A stretch of DNA of 14,124 nt, from NCBI GenBank assembly GCA_016840305.1, contig JAEOSP010000655.1, forward strand, positions 1 to 14,124, read 5' to 3'. Each line of letters starts with the position of its first letter. The first letter of the stretch is position 1. This document shows, in pieces, positions 1 to 7,194 of this stretch. The notes below the pieces were generated by a model, which worked only from the letters and a program-made list of their open reading frames with translations, made no database searches and had not been told where the DNA came from. The stretch comes from Candidatus Hodarchaeota archaeon (GTDB taxonomy: Archaea; Asgardarchaeota; Heimdallarchaeia; Hodarchaeales; Hodarchaeaceae). The position numbers and the translations under genes are program-made.

Positions 1-372
1 ACAGTTGTTCAAGGAAGCTTACCATTACTATTTTTTGCAGGATTAATTTATGGCTTAGCAAACATATTTCTAGCCTTCTTATTGAGTAATTTTGCGAAAA
101 ATGAATTTCAGTCTGTACAACTTGCAGTATTGGTTGCCATCCCCTCTCTTGCGTTTTCTGGAATGATGATTCCAATCTCTTCATTACCACCAATCATTGC
201 TACAATATCCAAATTCATACCTTTAACTTTCGCAATCACAATATTTGAAGGTATTATGCTTCGTGGTTGGGGATTTGAGGAATTATGGTTTGAATTTACT
301 TTGATTTTTGCACTTACGATATTGTTTTTCATATTAGCACTGATATCCTCTAGTGATAAAAGTAAAGATTAG
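1..372 (+). CDS. ABC-2 type transporter permease, C-terminal part (5' truncated by window edge)
   Basis: The reading frame is open from base 1 and ends at the TAA at 370-372, so 123 residues of a longer protein are visible. They contain at least three strongly hydrophobic segments: about residues 8-28, 41-58 and 97-115 of the visible part. Between them is the stretch FSGMMIPISSLPPII followed by an amphipathic region ending in FEGIMLRG. That pattern (a short P-rich re-entrant loop after a membrane helix, then a helix leading to ML(R/K)G) is typical of the last part of ABC-2 type export permeases of the DrrB/NatB kind. These work with a separate ATPase to move drugs, ions or lipids across the cytoplasmic membrane. 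The ATPase gene, if linked, lies outside the window. The tail SSDKSKD is hydrophilic and probably cytoplasmic. The substrate cannot be told. The gene converges with the receiver gene, with 41 nt between stops. An ATG at 82 is internal to the frame and is not the true start. Confidence 0.8.
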   Translation, partial: TVVQGSLPLLFFAGLIYGLANIFLAFLLSNFAKNEFQSVQLAVLVAIPSLAFSGMMIPISSLPPIIATISKFIPLTFAITIFEGIMLRGWGFEELWFEFTLIFALTILFFILALISSSDKSKD

Positions 373-413
373 AGTAGGAAGGCCGATTAATATCTAAACG
401 TATATTTCATCCT

Positions 414-1349
414 TTATTGTGAAGAAATAAATATCTCCTTTGCTTTAACCAAAAAAAACATGTTGAGATCTCCCATATCCGTATAATTACTCAATAATTC
501 ATTCAATTTTCGTTCTATAACAGAACGGTTAGGTAAAATTGATCTAATTAAAATTGGAAATATTATAACCACAAGTCCATAGTTTAAAGAACCATTACTT
601 TTGATCCGAGTATCCTGATGTTCCTTGTCCGCCATCCGAAATCCGAATACTAAACTGTGGTATCGGTTGAAATACTGCATATTTTCTTCTTCTACGCCTT
701 CATTATTGTTTGGAACTGGCAACTCGAATAAACCTTCTGCATAATCGTGTCCAGTTGCGGTTGCACTCATATAGTGAGTTCCAATCCTTATCAGAAATGT
801 TTCTTTATCTTGCTCAGTAAAAAACAGTTTTTCAAAAGGTAAGATGGTTGATAATACTGGCTCGGGTCCCATATCACCGAATTTTACAAAGGAAACTGAT
901 ATTAGGTGTGGATCTTCTTCTAATCGTTTTTTTAGCTCCATCTCTTTCATAACATGATGCTTCACTAATGTTTGTGTAATAGAATTGTCAAATACTTCTT
1001 TTAGAATATCCTCTTTTGTTAGATAATCATATATCCCCAATTTCATAGCTTCGACTGCGATTCGCTCTGAACCTAACCCAGTGATCATTATAATCGGGAT
1101 TTCATTGAACTTCGCTCTAATTTCTTTTATTATTTCAATACCAGATACTCCAGGAAGGTAATATTCAAGAATTACCAAATCAAAGCTCGTATCCTCCTCA
1201 AGCGTATCAATAGCTTGTTCACCAGAATTACTTACGGTAATATTATGAATACCCAAGTCATTTAAACGTTTCATTATTAATAATTGGTCTTTTCGTGATC
1301 CCTCGACAAGTAATATCCTTGCATTAATAATTGGATCAATATTCTTCAT
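414..1349 (-). CDS. Pseudo-receiver protein (response-regulator fold with Asp to Glu) with unassigned C-terminal domain
   Basis: 311 residues from the ATG at 1349. Residues about 9-115 form a CheY-like receiver: the first beta strand reads RILLVEGS, VILEYYLPGVSG holds the phospho-acceptor site, T90 lies in IMITG and K112 in YDYLTKE. The acceptor position is Glu62, not Asp (codon GAA at 1164-1166), and the second acidic pocket residue is Gly17 after Glu16. Thr and Lys switch residues are kept. It therefore probably cannot be phosphorylated normally and may mimic the active state (inference). Residues about 140-311 are not a DNA-binding domain. They show alternating strands and helices, a GPEPVLS stretch near the start and a late FGF-x-MADKE segment followed by hydrophobic strands and a helix, which loosely recalls longin or folliculin-type domains. 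A GTG at 1379 would add 10 residues, but the receiver fold needs only a short lead, so the ATG is preferred. No kinase gene is adjacent. Confidence 0.82.
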   Translation of the reverse strand: MKNIDPIINARILLVEGSRKDQLLIMKRLNDLGIHNITVSNSGEQAIDTLEEDTSFDLVILEYYLPGVSGIEIIKEIRAKFNEIPIIMITGLGSERIAVEAMKLGIYDYLTKEDILKEVFDNSITQTLVKHHVMKEMELKKRLEEDPHLISVSFVKFGDMGPEPVLSTILPFEKLFFTEQDKETFLIRIGTHYMSATATGHDYAEGLFELPVPNNNEGVEEENMQYFNRYHSLVFGFRMADKEHQDTRIKSNGSLNYGLVVIIFPILIRSILPNRSVIERKLNELLSNYTDMGDLNMFFLVKAKEIFISSQ

Positions 1350-1449
1350 CGTGAGAGAGACCTTAAAGATGCTTATCACAATGAAGAAGGACTTACCTTT
1401 TAATTGTAACTTAATATTCTTTAATAATATTCCTTCAAGTAGAGTCGTT

Positions 1450-2454
1450 TTAGGGGAATAAGTTGTTGGTTTTGAGCCATTGATAGGATTCTTCTATTGT
1501 AGACTCCATATTTTTTTCAGGAATAAAGTTTATATCTTTAACTATCTTAGAATCATCATATCGTCGTGATAGGGAGAATTTAGTTACACGATATCTATTA
1601 AGAAGTGTTTTTCTTCCTGTAATTTTCGAATAAAGCTCCGAGATTACCGCTGCTGTGTAAACAAGTTGATAGTTTCTGGATTTCAGAGGTTTTTTTGCTT
1701 TTATAACATCTGAGACATAATTTAAAAAATCAATAATTCGGCATTCAAAAGATTTTAGATTATATGCTTCTCCTCTTGTAATAGACTGATTCGCTTCCTG
1801 TAGTAGCATTGCCGTACAAAGGTCCTTCGGATGCATGAATGTGGAATACTGTTTTCCCCCGCGCAAGATTGGAAATTTACCTTCAAACACTGCTTTAAAG
1901 ATTGGTAAAATTGTTTTCTTGTCACGAGGGCCTATAATACTTGGAGGACGAGTTATACTGAAATTTAACCACCCCTCTTGTTCACAAAGATCCCAGAGTA
2001 TTTTTTCCTGATGATGCTTACTTTTTTGGTATATACTAGTTGGATTAAATTTAAATGATTCATCAATGGGAACACTAGGGATAAAATGACCATATACCCC
2101 AGTTGAACTAGCATGAATAAGAAAAGGGTCTGAATTAGAATCACGCATTACTGACACAAGATTAGTTAAACCAGTAATATTAACTCTGTAAAGGTCATTC
2201 CATGTAGCCCAGTCATCTGCTCTTGCTGCTAAGTGAAAAACTGAATTTACATCAGTAATTGCTTCTTTAAGGCTTTTTCTATCTGTTAAATCGGCTTTGA
2301 TTGCGGTTAGACCTAGTTTTTCAACAAGTTCTTTGTCTTTAAAATTTCGAATTATCACCCTACACCCTCTTTCCATTAAGGTAGACTCTTCCGCAATTTT
2401 AGAGATTAAAAAACCCCCAACTAATCCTGTACCGCCAGTAACCAAGAGAACCAA
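1450..2454 (-). CDS. Extended short-chain dehydrogenase/reductase (NAD-dependent epimerase/dehydratase or 3-beta-HSD-like)
   Basis: 334 residues, the usual length for extended SDRs. The Rossmann nucleotide-binding motif TGGTGLVGG is at residues 6-14, followed by DLTD (55-58), which contacts the adenine, and VFHLAA (72-77). The active site has HASSTGVYG (114-122) with catalytic Ser/Thr and the Tyr142-x3-Lys146 pair in YQKSK. The substrate half contains TRPPSIIGPRD and a HPKDLCTAML segment, typical of 3-beta-hydroxysteroid dehydrogenase-like and nucleotide-sugar epimerase branches. It should oxidise, reduce or epimerise a hydroxyl-bearing substrate with NAD(P); the substrate (sugar, isoprenoid or sterol-like) cannot be decided. 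The start is TTG at 2452-2454, immediately before the first beta strand; no in-frame ATG is near and the Rossmann motif leaves no room for a later start. A TATA-like element lies about 36 nt upstream, so it may be transcribed separately from the methyltransferase gene 77 nt upstream. Confidence 0.87.
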   Translation of the reverse strand: MVLLVTGGTGLVGGFLISKIAEESTLMERGCRVIIRNFKDKELVEKLGLTAIKADLTDRKSLKEAITDVNSVFHLAARADDWATWNDLYRVNITGLTNLVSVMRDSNSDPFLIHASSTGVYGHFIPSVPIDESFKFNPTSIYQKSKHHQEKILWDLCEQEGWLNFSITRPPSIIGPRDKKTILPIFKAVFEGKFPILRGGKQYSTFMHPKDLCTAMLLQEANQSITRGEAYNLKSFECRIIDFLNYVSDVIKAKKPLKSRNYQLVYTAAVISELYSKITGRKTLLNRYRVTKFSLSRRYDDSKIVKDINFIPEKNMESTIEESYQWLKTNNLFP

Positions 2455-2484
2455 TTTTTTGCACCGACAAATGTATTTCTATTA

Positions 2485-2495
2485 CTATTTAAAGT
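2485..2495 (-). promoter_or_regulatory. TATA-box-like element upstream of the SDR gene
   Basis: On the minus strand this reads ACTTTAAATAG, a good match to archaeal TATA boxes. Its centre is about 36 nt upstream of the TTG start, which predicts a transcript start near 2464 and a leader of about 10 nt. No Shine-Dalgarno sequence is visible, which agrees with a short-leader transcript. The assignment rests on sequence and spacing only. Confidence 0.5.
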
Positions 2496-2531
2496 AATTT
2501 AATCAACATTTTGAAGCTCATAAAAGACTTA

Positions 2532-3326
2532 TTACTTTTTTTCATCTATCCAGTAATCCAGATTATTTTTACGATAATCAACTTCTTTTCGTTGTGAAAG
2601 TATCCTCCTCTTCGCGATTTGATATATCTCGTCAGATAATTCAAACCCAATAAATTGACGTTCATATTTCAAGGCTGATATAACTACACTTCCACTTCCT
2701 AAAAATGGTTCTAAAATCAAATCACCTTTATTGCTGGCCATTCTTATACACTTATCAGTTATTTCAAGAGGAAGTCGTGTTGGGGTTTTTTCCCCACCTT
2801 TCTGATAATCTCTATTTATCCGCCAAACATCCTCAAAATATAATTTTCCAGGAGAAGAGCTATATTCTGGTATTCGATTGAACGTACGTAAGTGATCATC
2901 CTTTTTCTTTAATTTTGTAAAGTAGAGCAAATGATAGTGACTTGTTACATACTTTTTTTTAGTGAAAACTCCAAATTGGTATTTCCAGATAATATGATTT
3001 ATTAGTCTAAATCCAACTTCAGACAGAGTATTCAAGATATCTCCAAGATGGTTCCAACCGCTAAAAATAATTCCGCTACCAGTTGGTTTCATAACATCCC
3101 AACATTTACTTATCCAATTCAATGTGAATTGAGAGTAATCATCAGTTGAGACTTCATGATAGATTTGACCAAGCTCCTTCTGCTTTCTATTATATTGTGT
3201 GCCAACTTTATGAAAATCTATCCCAAAAGGTGGATCTGTAAGTAAAAAATCGACTGATTGACTTTCAACTTGAGTTATACCTTCTAGACAGTCCATGTTA
3301 TATATTTGATTGATCTCAAGCGGCAT
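2532..3326 (-). CDS. Orphan beta-class DNA methyltransferase (N6-adenine or N4-cytosine)
   Basis: 264 residues from the ATG at 3326. The catalytic motif IV, DPPFG, is at residues 31-35 (TDPPFGIDF). The S-adenosylmethionine-binding motif I comes much later, at about 206-213 (EPFLGSGS), preceded by the usual TPTRLPLEI lead (typically HPTQKPLEL). The permuted order, catalytic motif first, defines beta-class amino-methyltransferases. Residues 227-233 (GFELSDE) supply the acidic residue that holds the cofactor ribose. DPPF is more common in enzymes acting on adenine N6, SPP(Y/W) in cytosine N4 enzymes, so N6-adenine is favoured but not proven. The central part, about 40-160, should carry target recognition. 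No restriction endonuclease gene lies on either side, so it looks like a solitary methyltransferase. It is divergent from the large surface-protein gene, with 129 nt between starts. Confidence 0.9.
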   Translation of the reverse strand: MPLEINQIYNMDCLEGITQVESQSVDFLLTDPPFGIDFHKVGTQYNRKQKELGQIYHEVSTDDYSQFTLNWISKCWDVMKPTGSGIIFSGWNHLGDILNTLSEVGFRLINHIIWKYQFGVFTKKKYVTSHYHLLYFTKLKKKDDHLRTFNRIPEYSSSPGKLYFEDVWRINRDYQKGGEKTPTRLPLEITDKCIRMASNKGDLILEPFLGSGSVVISALKYERQFIGFELSDEIYQIAKRRILSQRKEVDYRKNNLDYWIDEKK

Positions 3327-3350
3327 TGGAATCAGTTTCTATTGTATTGA

Positions 3351-3360
3351 TATTATAAAT
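3351..3360 (-). promoter_or_regulatory. TATA-box-like element upstream of the methyltransferase gene
   Basis: The minus strand reads ATTTATAATA. Its centre is about 29 nt upstream of the ATG at 3326, which predicts a nearly leaderless transcript. No Shine-Dalgarno sequence precedes the ATG, consistent with that. It lies in the 129-nt divergent spacer shared with the surface-protein gene. Confidence 0.5.
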
Positions 3361-3455
3361 CGTATTTTCTGATAGTCAGAGGTTTTATTCTTTCATGGAT
3401 AAGAGTTATTAGCAATTATCCAGCAATTACCCTAAATATCTGTTGGTAGATTTTA

Positions 3456-5753
3456 ATGAGACCCCATACAATTCGATTTCTTGTTATCCCTGTAATATTG
3501 TTAAGTGTATTTTTACCTCTAAATGGAACATCCCAAGCTTTGAATTTCTCAATGAATCAGGAATCTTTTGAAATTTCAAACTTACTGCCGAGATCAAACA
3601 AAATTATGACTGAAACATCATCAAAACCACTTATCCAGCAAGCGGAGGTGGGATCCTACCTTAGTTCAGCTTGGGATCTAACAGAACTAGTATCATATGG
3701 ATTATCAGAAGCAGTTGAAATCATTTGTCAAGCTAGGATTAAAGCTGCATCAGTATCAGACTCTAGAAATTCTGATTTACTGAAACTCAATTCAGAGGTA
3801 GAAAACTCATTCAATCAAATATTAAATGCTGAACTTACTTCTTCAACCGAATCTCTAAATAAAACGTCAACAGGATTATTCTATACATGGAATACTAGTG
3901 TTGGAAATATTTCTACCGCAATGAACCTATGGATTGCAAAAGCATTATTAATCAATACTCCAGCTGATGATTCAAGTACATATTTACAAGCAGAAAATAT
4001 CATTAATGGTTTGAACCTGACCAACCGTGAAACTTTTCCCCCATTTTATTATCGTCAATACGTTCTGATAGATAGCGGTGAAACTGTTATCACTGATTCA
4101 CTTTCATCATTTGCTTTATTCAAGGATCAAATACTTGCTATGCAAGTTATATTACAGCTCTCACATGGTTCTACAAATCCTATCTTGGCCGAGAATTTAC
4201 AATTAGAAGTGAAGAATTTAGAATTGTCAATTTTCAATCCTACTGATGGATACGTTAATGAAACTACTGAAATATGGAATAATGATCTATCCGTGGGATT
4301 TTTTCACTCAAAACGGAACCAAGTACTGGGGGGTACTTTCTTCATCAATAATGAAAGTACAGTGCTCTTCTTTGATCATATTATTCTACTAAGGTATATT
4401 CTTCAGCAACTAGAGATTCAAACCGAGCCGTTATCAATTGGTTTTTATCAAGAAATTGCATTGAAGCTTATTGCTGATATAATAATCACGTTTAAAGGCG
4501 AATCACTATACTTTCAGGGTTTGAAAGTCACTAATTTACCGATGAATAGCTGGTTTTTAGATTCACAGCTTGTAAGTGAACAGTTTGAGTTTATAGACCT
4601 AATCAATGGCTATTCTGAATGGTTTTCCATGATTTCTGAAGATCTTATAATTAATGAACAACTGAAGAGATTAATTCTCCCGCTCTGGAATGAACTTACG
4701 TCTACTGCATACATCTCCACAAATAAAATCGTTGGGTTTGGAGCATCAAATCAAGCTTCCTCGGTAGGTAACTTCTACGCGTATTACTCATCCTCACTTG
4801 GATTATTTCTTTTTGGTAATTCTTCCACAACGTCTTTACTAGTCGCAAATATGATAGCAATTTACTCATTAGGTAACATTTTCCCTTTCCAAGTCGTAGT
4901 GGATTATACAGATTTTTTGACACAAAGAACAAATCAAATATTGAATATTTCAATTGTACCATTGAGTCTAGGAGTTGGAACCTTCATCAATGTCGATATA
5001 ATTGTCGATATACCAGTAGAATCAATATCTAAAATAATTGCTACTCAATTAAATATTAATTCTATTTCTTTAGTCACTATTCCATATTCTTATCAGATTA
5101 CAAAGGAGGGAGATGCTGTTTTTACAGTCAAACTAAACTATCAGGGACAAACTTTTGTTTCAGTTCAGGGAAAATATACTACGTTACGTATAATGAATTT
5201 AAATGTAGATTTTACCCCATCAGCACCTGAAAAAGGTGAAAAATTAAAGATTAAATTGGAAGCTCGGGATTCTGTCGGAATACTTAGATCAAATGTTTAT
5301 TATTTTGCGTATATTGATTCTGAAACTCTAGTAGATCCGTTATGGATATTTAATCAAAGCTTATACCAAACTAATGGGAATTATAGTACGATTGATCTTT
5401 TACCATCACAAACAACAAGTGATCTCAATTGTTATTTCTTAATTCAGAAAAATGGTTATTATCCTGCAGAGCAGAATCTCACGATTTCGATGCAAACTCC
5501 CTTCAATTTTCTATTTAGCTGGATTTTTTGGTTAATTTTTGAAAGTGAGATCGGCGGATATTTAGGGACACTTAGTGCAATTTTTGCGTTGATGTGGGGA
5601 TTCCATACTCGCATAATTCGGCGAGTTACTCGAAGAATAAAGTCCTGTCCTCACTGTGGAGGTATTTATCACACAAAATATCTAGTATGCTCTCATTGCG
5701 GGCGAGAGATAAAAGAAAAAAATAAACAAGTTACATCTGATATACTAAAGTGA
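3456..5753 (+). CDS. Large secreted, glycosylatable membrane-anchored protein with cytoplasmic zinc ribbon
   Basis: 765 residues; not recognised as a named family. Residues 1-28 form a signal peptide (basic MRPHTIR, a hydrophobic core, then small residues). The ectodomain has about thirteen N-x-S/T sequons, as expected for archaeal surface glycoproteins. Residues about 45-480 look mainly alpha-helical, possibly an alpha/alpha toroid; about 485-575 and 578-680 look like two beta-sandwich (Ig-like) domains, the second beginning VDFTPSAPEKGEKL. A tryptophan-rich amphipathic stretch (683-695) leads into a membrane helix at about 699-717, followed by a strongly basic stop-transfer RIIRRVTRRIK. After the membrane is a four-cysteine zinc ribbon, CPHC at 731-734 and CSHC at 745-748. 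The topology is therefore type I: a large outside part and a small zinc-binding tail inside. The role is unknown; a sensor, adhesin or sugar-binding surface protein is possible. It is transcribed alone, divergent from the methyltransferase and convergent with the M20 gene. Confidence 0.85.
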   Translation: MRPHTIRFLVIPVILLSVFLPLNGTSQALNFSMNQESFEISNLLPRSNKIMTETSSKPLIQQAEVGSYLSSAWDLTELVSYGLSEAVEIICQARIKAASVSDSRNSDLLKLNSEVENSFNQILNAELTSSTESLNKTSTGLFYTWNTSVGNISTAMNLWIAKALLINTPADDSSTYLQAENIINGLNLTNRETFPPFYYRQYVLIDSGETVITDSLSSFALFKDQILAMQVILQLSHGSTNPILAENLQLEVKNLELSIFNPTDGYVNETTEIWNNDLSVGFFHSKRNQVLGGTFFINNESTVLFFDHIILLRYILQQLEIQTEPLSIGFYQEIALKLIADIIITFKGESLYFQGLKVTNLPMNSWFLDSQLVSEQFEFIDLINGYSEWFSMISEDLIINEQLKRLILPLWNELTSTAYISTNKIVGFGASNQASSVGNFYAYYSSSLGLFLFGNSSTTSLLVANMIAIYSLGNIFPFQVVVDYTDFLTQRTNQILNISIVPLSLGVGTFINVDIIVDIPVESISKIIATQLNINSISLVTIPYSYQITKEGDAVFTVKLNYQGQTFVSVQGKYTTLRIMNLNVDFTPSAPEKGEKLKIKLEARDSVGILRSNVYYFAYIDSETLVDPLWIFNQSLYQTNGNYSTIDLLPSQTTSDLNCYFLIQKNGYYPAEQNLTISMQTPFNFLFSWIFWLIFESEIGGYLGTLSAIFALMWGFHTRIIRRVTRRIKSCPHCGGIYHTKYLVCSHCGREIKEKNKQVTSDILK

Positions 5754-5794
5754 AATGGAAAATTAAACAGGGGCTAAAGAGTATGTACTTTCTA

Positions 5795-7180
5795 CTAAAT
5801 GATTAGCGTTGACACTATATCATGATAGACCTTTGAAAAATGGATCATTGACTCTAAATCAATGAATTCATTTGATCCATGTATATTCCCACCTTTAGGA
5901 CCAAGATCAATCACTGGTATGTTGTGAAAAGTTGCATAGCGGGCATCTGAAGCTCCTTCCTGTTCTATTGGTAGTTGATTCTCATCCATGAGTCCGTGGT
6001 TCTTCAATACCTTAGTTGATTCAGTTACTAACGGATTGTCTATATTTGTATGGAAGAACCCAGATGAACCAGAGCATTGAATTTCGCAAAATCGTGAAAA
6101 CGACCCTAATCGATGTTTTAATGCCTCAATGAGTAATCCTTTATTCTCTGGTGATAGAAATGCTCTTACATCGAAAAAAATATTCGTTCCTTCATTCGAT
6201 GAGTAAGATAGTACATTTGGATTAACAGTTACTCCGAATTCACTAGGTAATTCTGTAGGAACATCAAGTAAGATCATACTTCGCAAAAGACCAATTGCTT
6301 GTGTAAGATTTTCATCATAAGAAAGATTCTTACCATGATTAGATTTTTCTTCAATAATTGGTTTTAATAATTCAGCTTGAATTGAATTTGGAATCACATT
6401 ATTTTTTATCCAATCGCCTTTTATAGAACGTATTAGCATATGAGGATTATTGTGAAGATATTTAGATAATGCTAACAGAGCATGAGTGTCAACACCCATT
6501 ACAAAGTAGGCACTATGCCGATTGTCATCTACCATAATTCTTGACTTAAAGGAAATTTTCTGTAGCTCGCCAAATTTCTTTTTAACGGAGGGATTGGTAT
6601 GTAATGATAGTTTAAAGCCCGCACGCCTTTTATAAACTACTCTTGGTCCTCCATCAACGTTTATTATATATTTTGGAGCGATATTGTTGTCAACAGCATA
6701 ATTAAAGAAATATTTTGTTCCATACTCTCCTCCTGTTTCTTCATCCATGGAAAGAAATAGACCTACTTTGTTGAGGGATTTATTATCACTTAATTGCTGA
6801 TTAAAACTTTTTAGAAATAACAATGATGAGACAATAGATCCCTTACAATCTTTGGAACCTCGACCAAAGCCAAATTTATTTTCTTTAATTGCTAAAACAA
6901 AAGGATCTGAATTCCAACCATGTGATGTAGGTACTACATCCAAATGTCCCATAAAGAGTGTATCACACGGGGCTTTCAGATCGTTTGTGAAATATACTGA
7001 AGAGTATTTACCCTGTGTGAAAATCTTGCTCCTGAAATTTGGAATCCACTCTCGAAGAAGTTCCCTAAGAAACAGAATAATATTTCCATCTGGATATTTT
7101 TCTTCATTTGGATTATTAATTGTGTTATATCGAATAAGATCCTGGAGTACTGAAACACCGAGTTCCTTACTAATGTCCAT
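5795..7180 (-). CDS. M20 family zinc metallohydrolase (ArgE/DapE/carboxypeptidase type)
   Basis: 461 residues from the ATG at 7180. The co-catalytic zinc site is complete: H79 and D81 in GHLDVVP, bridging D111 in GRGSKDCKG, general base E147 with E148 in MDEETGG, D176 in NVDGG, and H434 in NIHGSNEF near the end. The GASDARY segment before it is also typical. This family hydrolyses amide bonds of small substrates: N-acyl amino acids, succinyl-diaminopimelate, dipeptides or C-terminal residues. The exact substrate cannot be read from the sequence, so ArgE, DapE or a peptidase are all possible. The protein is at the long end for the family, with the extra length in the dimerisation (lid) part at about 185-330. 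No signal peptide is present, so it acts in the cytoplasm. It starts only 14 nt after the GH57 stop and has its own ribosome binding site, which makes it the last gene of that unit. Confidence 0.9.
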   Translation of the reverse strand: MDISKELGVSVLQDLIRYNTINNPNEEKYPDGNIILFLRELLREWIPNFRSKIFTQGKYSSVYFTNDLKAPCDTLFMGHLDVVPTSHGWNSDPFVLAIKENKFGFGRGSKDCKGSIVSSLLFLKSFNQQLSDNKSLNKVGLFLSMDEETGGEYGTKYFFNYAVDNNIAPKYIINVDGGPRVVYKRRAGFKLSLHTNPSVKKKFGELQKISFKSRIMVDDNRHSAYFVMGVDTHALLALSKYLHNNPHMLIRSIKGDWIKNNVIPNSIQAELLKPIIEEKSNHGKNLSYDENLTQAIGLLRSMILLDVPTELPSEFGVTVNPNVLSYSSNEGTNIFFDVRAFLSPENKGLLIEALKHRLGSFSRFCEIQCSGSSGFFHTNIDNPLVTESTKVLKNHGLMDENQLPIEQEGASDARYATFHNIPVIDLGPKGGNIHGSNEFIDLESMIHFSKVYHDIVSTLII

Positions 7181-7189
7181 ATAATTAAT

Positions 7190-7193
7190 CCTC
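7190..7193 (-). promoter_or_regulatory. Ribosome binding site of the M20 gene
   Basis: GAGG on the minus strand, 9 nt before the ATG at 7180 and just past the GH57 stop codon. The position suggests that the M20 gene is translated from the same transcript as GH57. Confidence 0.5.
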
Positions 7194-7194
7194 T

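Noticed and set aside
414..1349. Pairing the receiver protein with the histidine kinase at 11461-12903 as a two-component system
   Set aside because: They are 10 kb apart, and the receiver lacks the Asp needed to accept phosphate.
4702..4962. Open frame of 86 codons on the minus strand
   Set aside because: It is antisense within the large surface-protein gene, with no start signal and no family resemblance.
5754..5794. Weak inverted repeat after the surface-protein stop (AAGAGTA-TG-TACTTT)
   Set aside because: The loop would be only two bases and no T-tract follows, so it is not a convincing terminator.
6852..7184. Open frame of 110 codons on the plus strand
   Set aside because: It is antisense to the N-terminal catalytic part of the M20 hydrolase, whose metal-binding residues are intact; no domain is visible in the antisense product.
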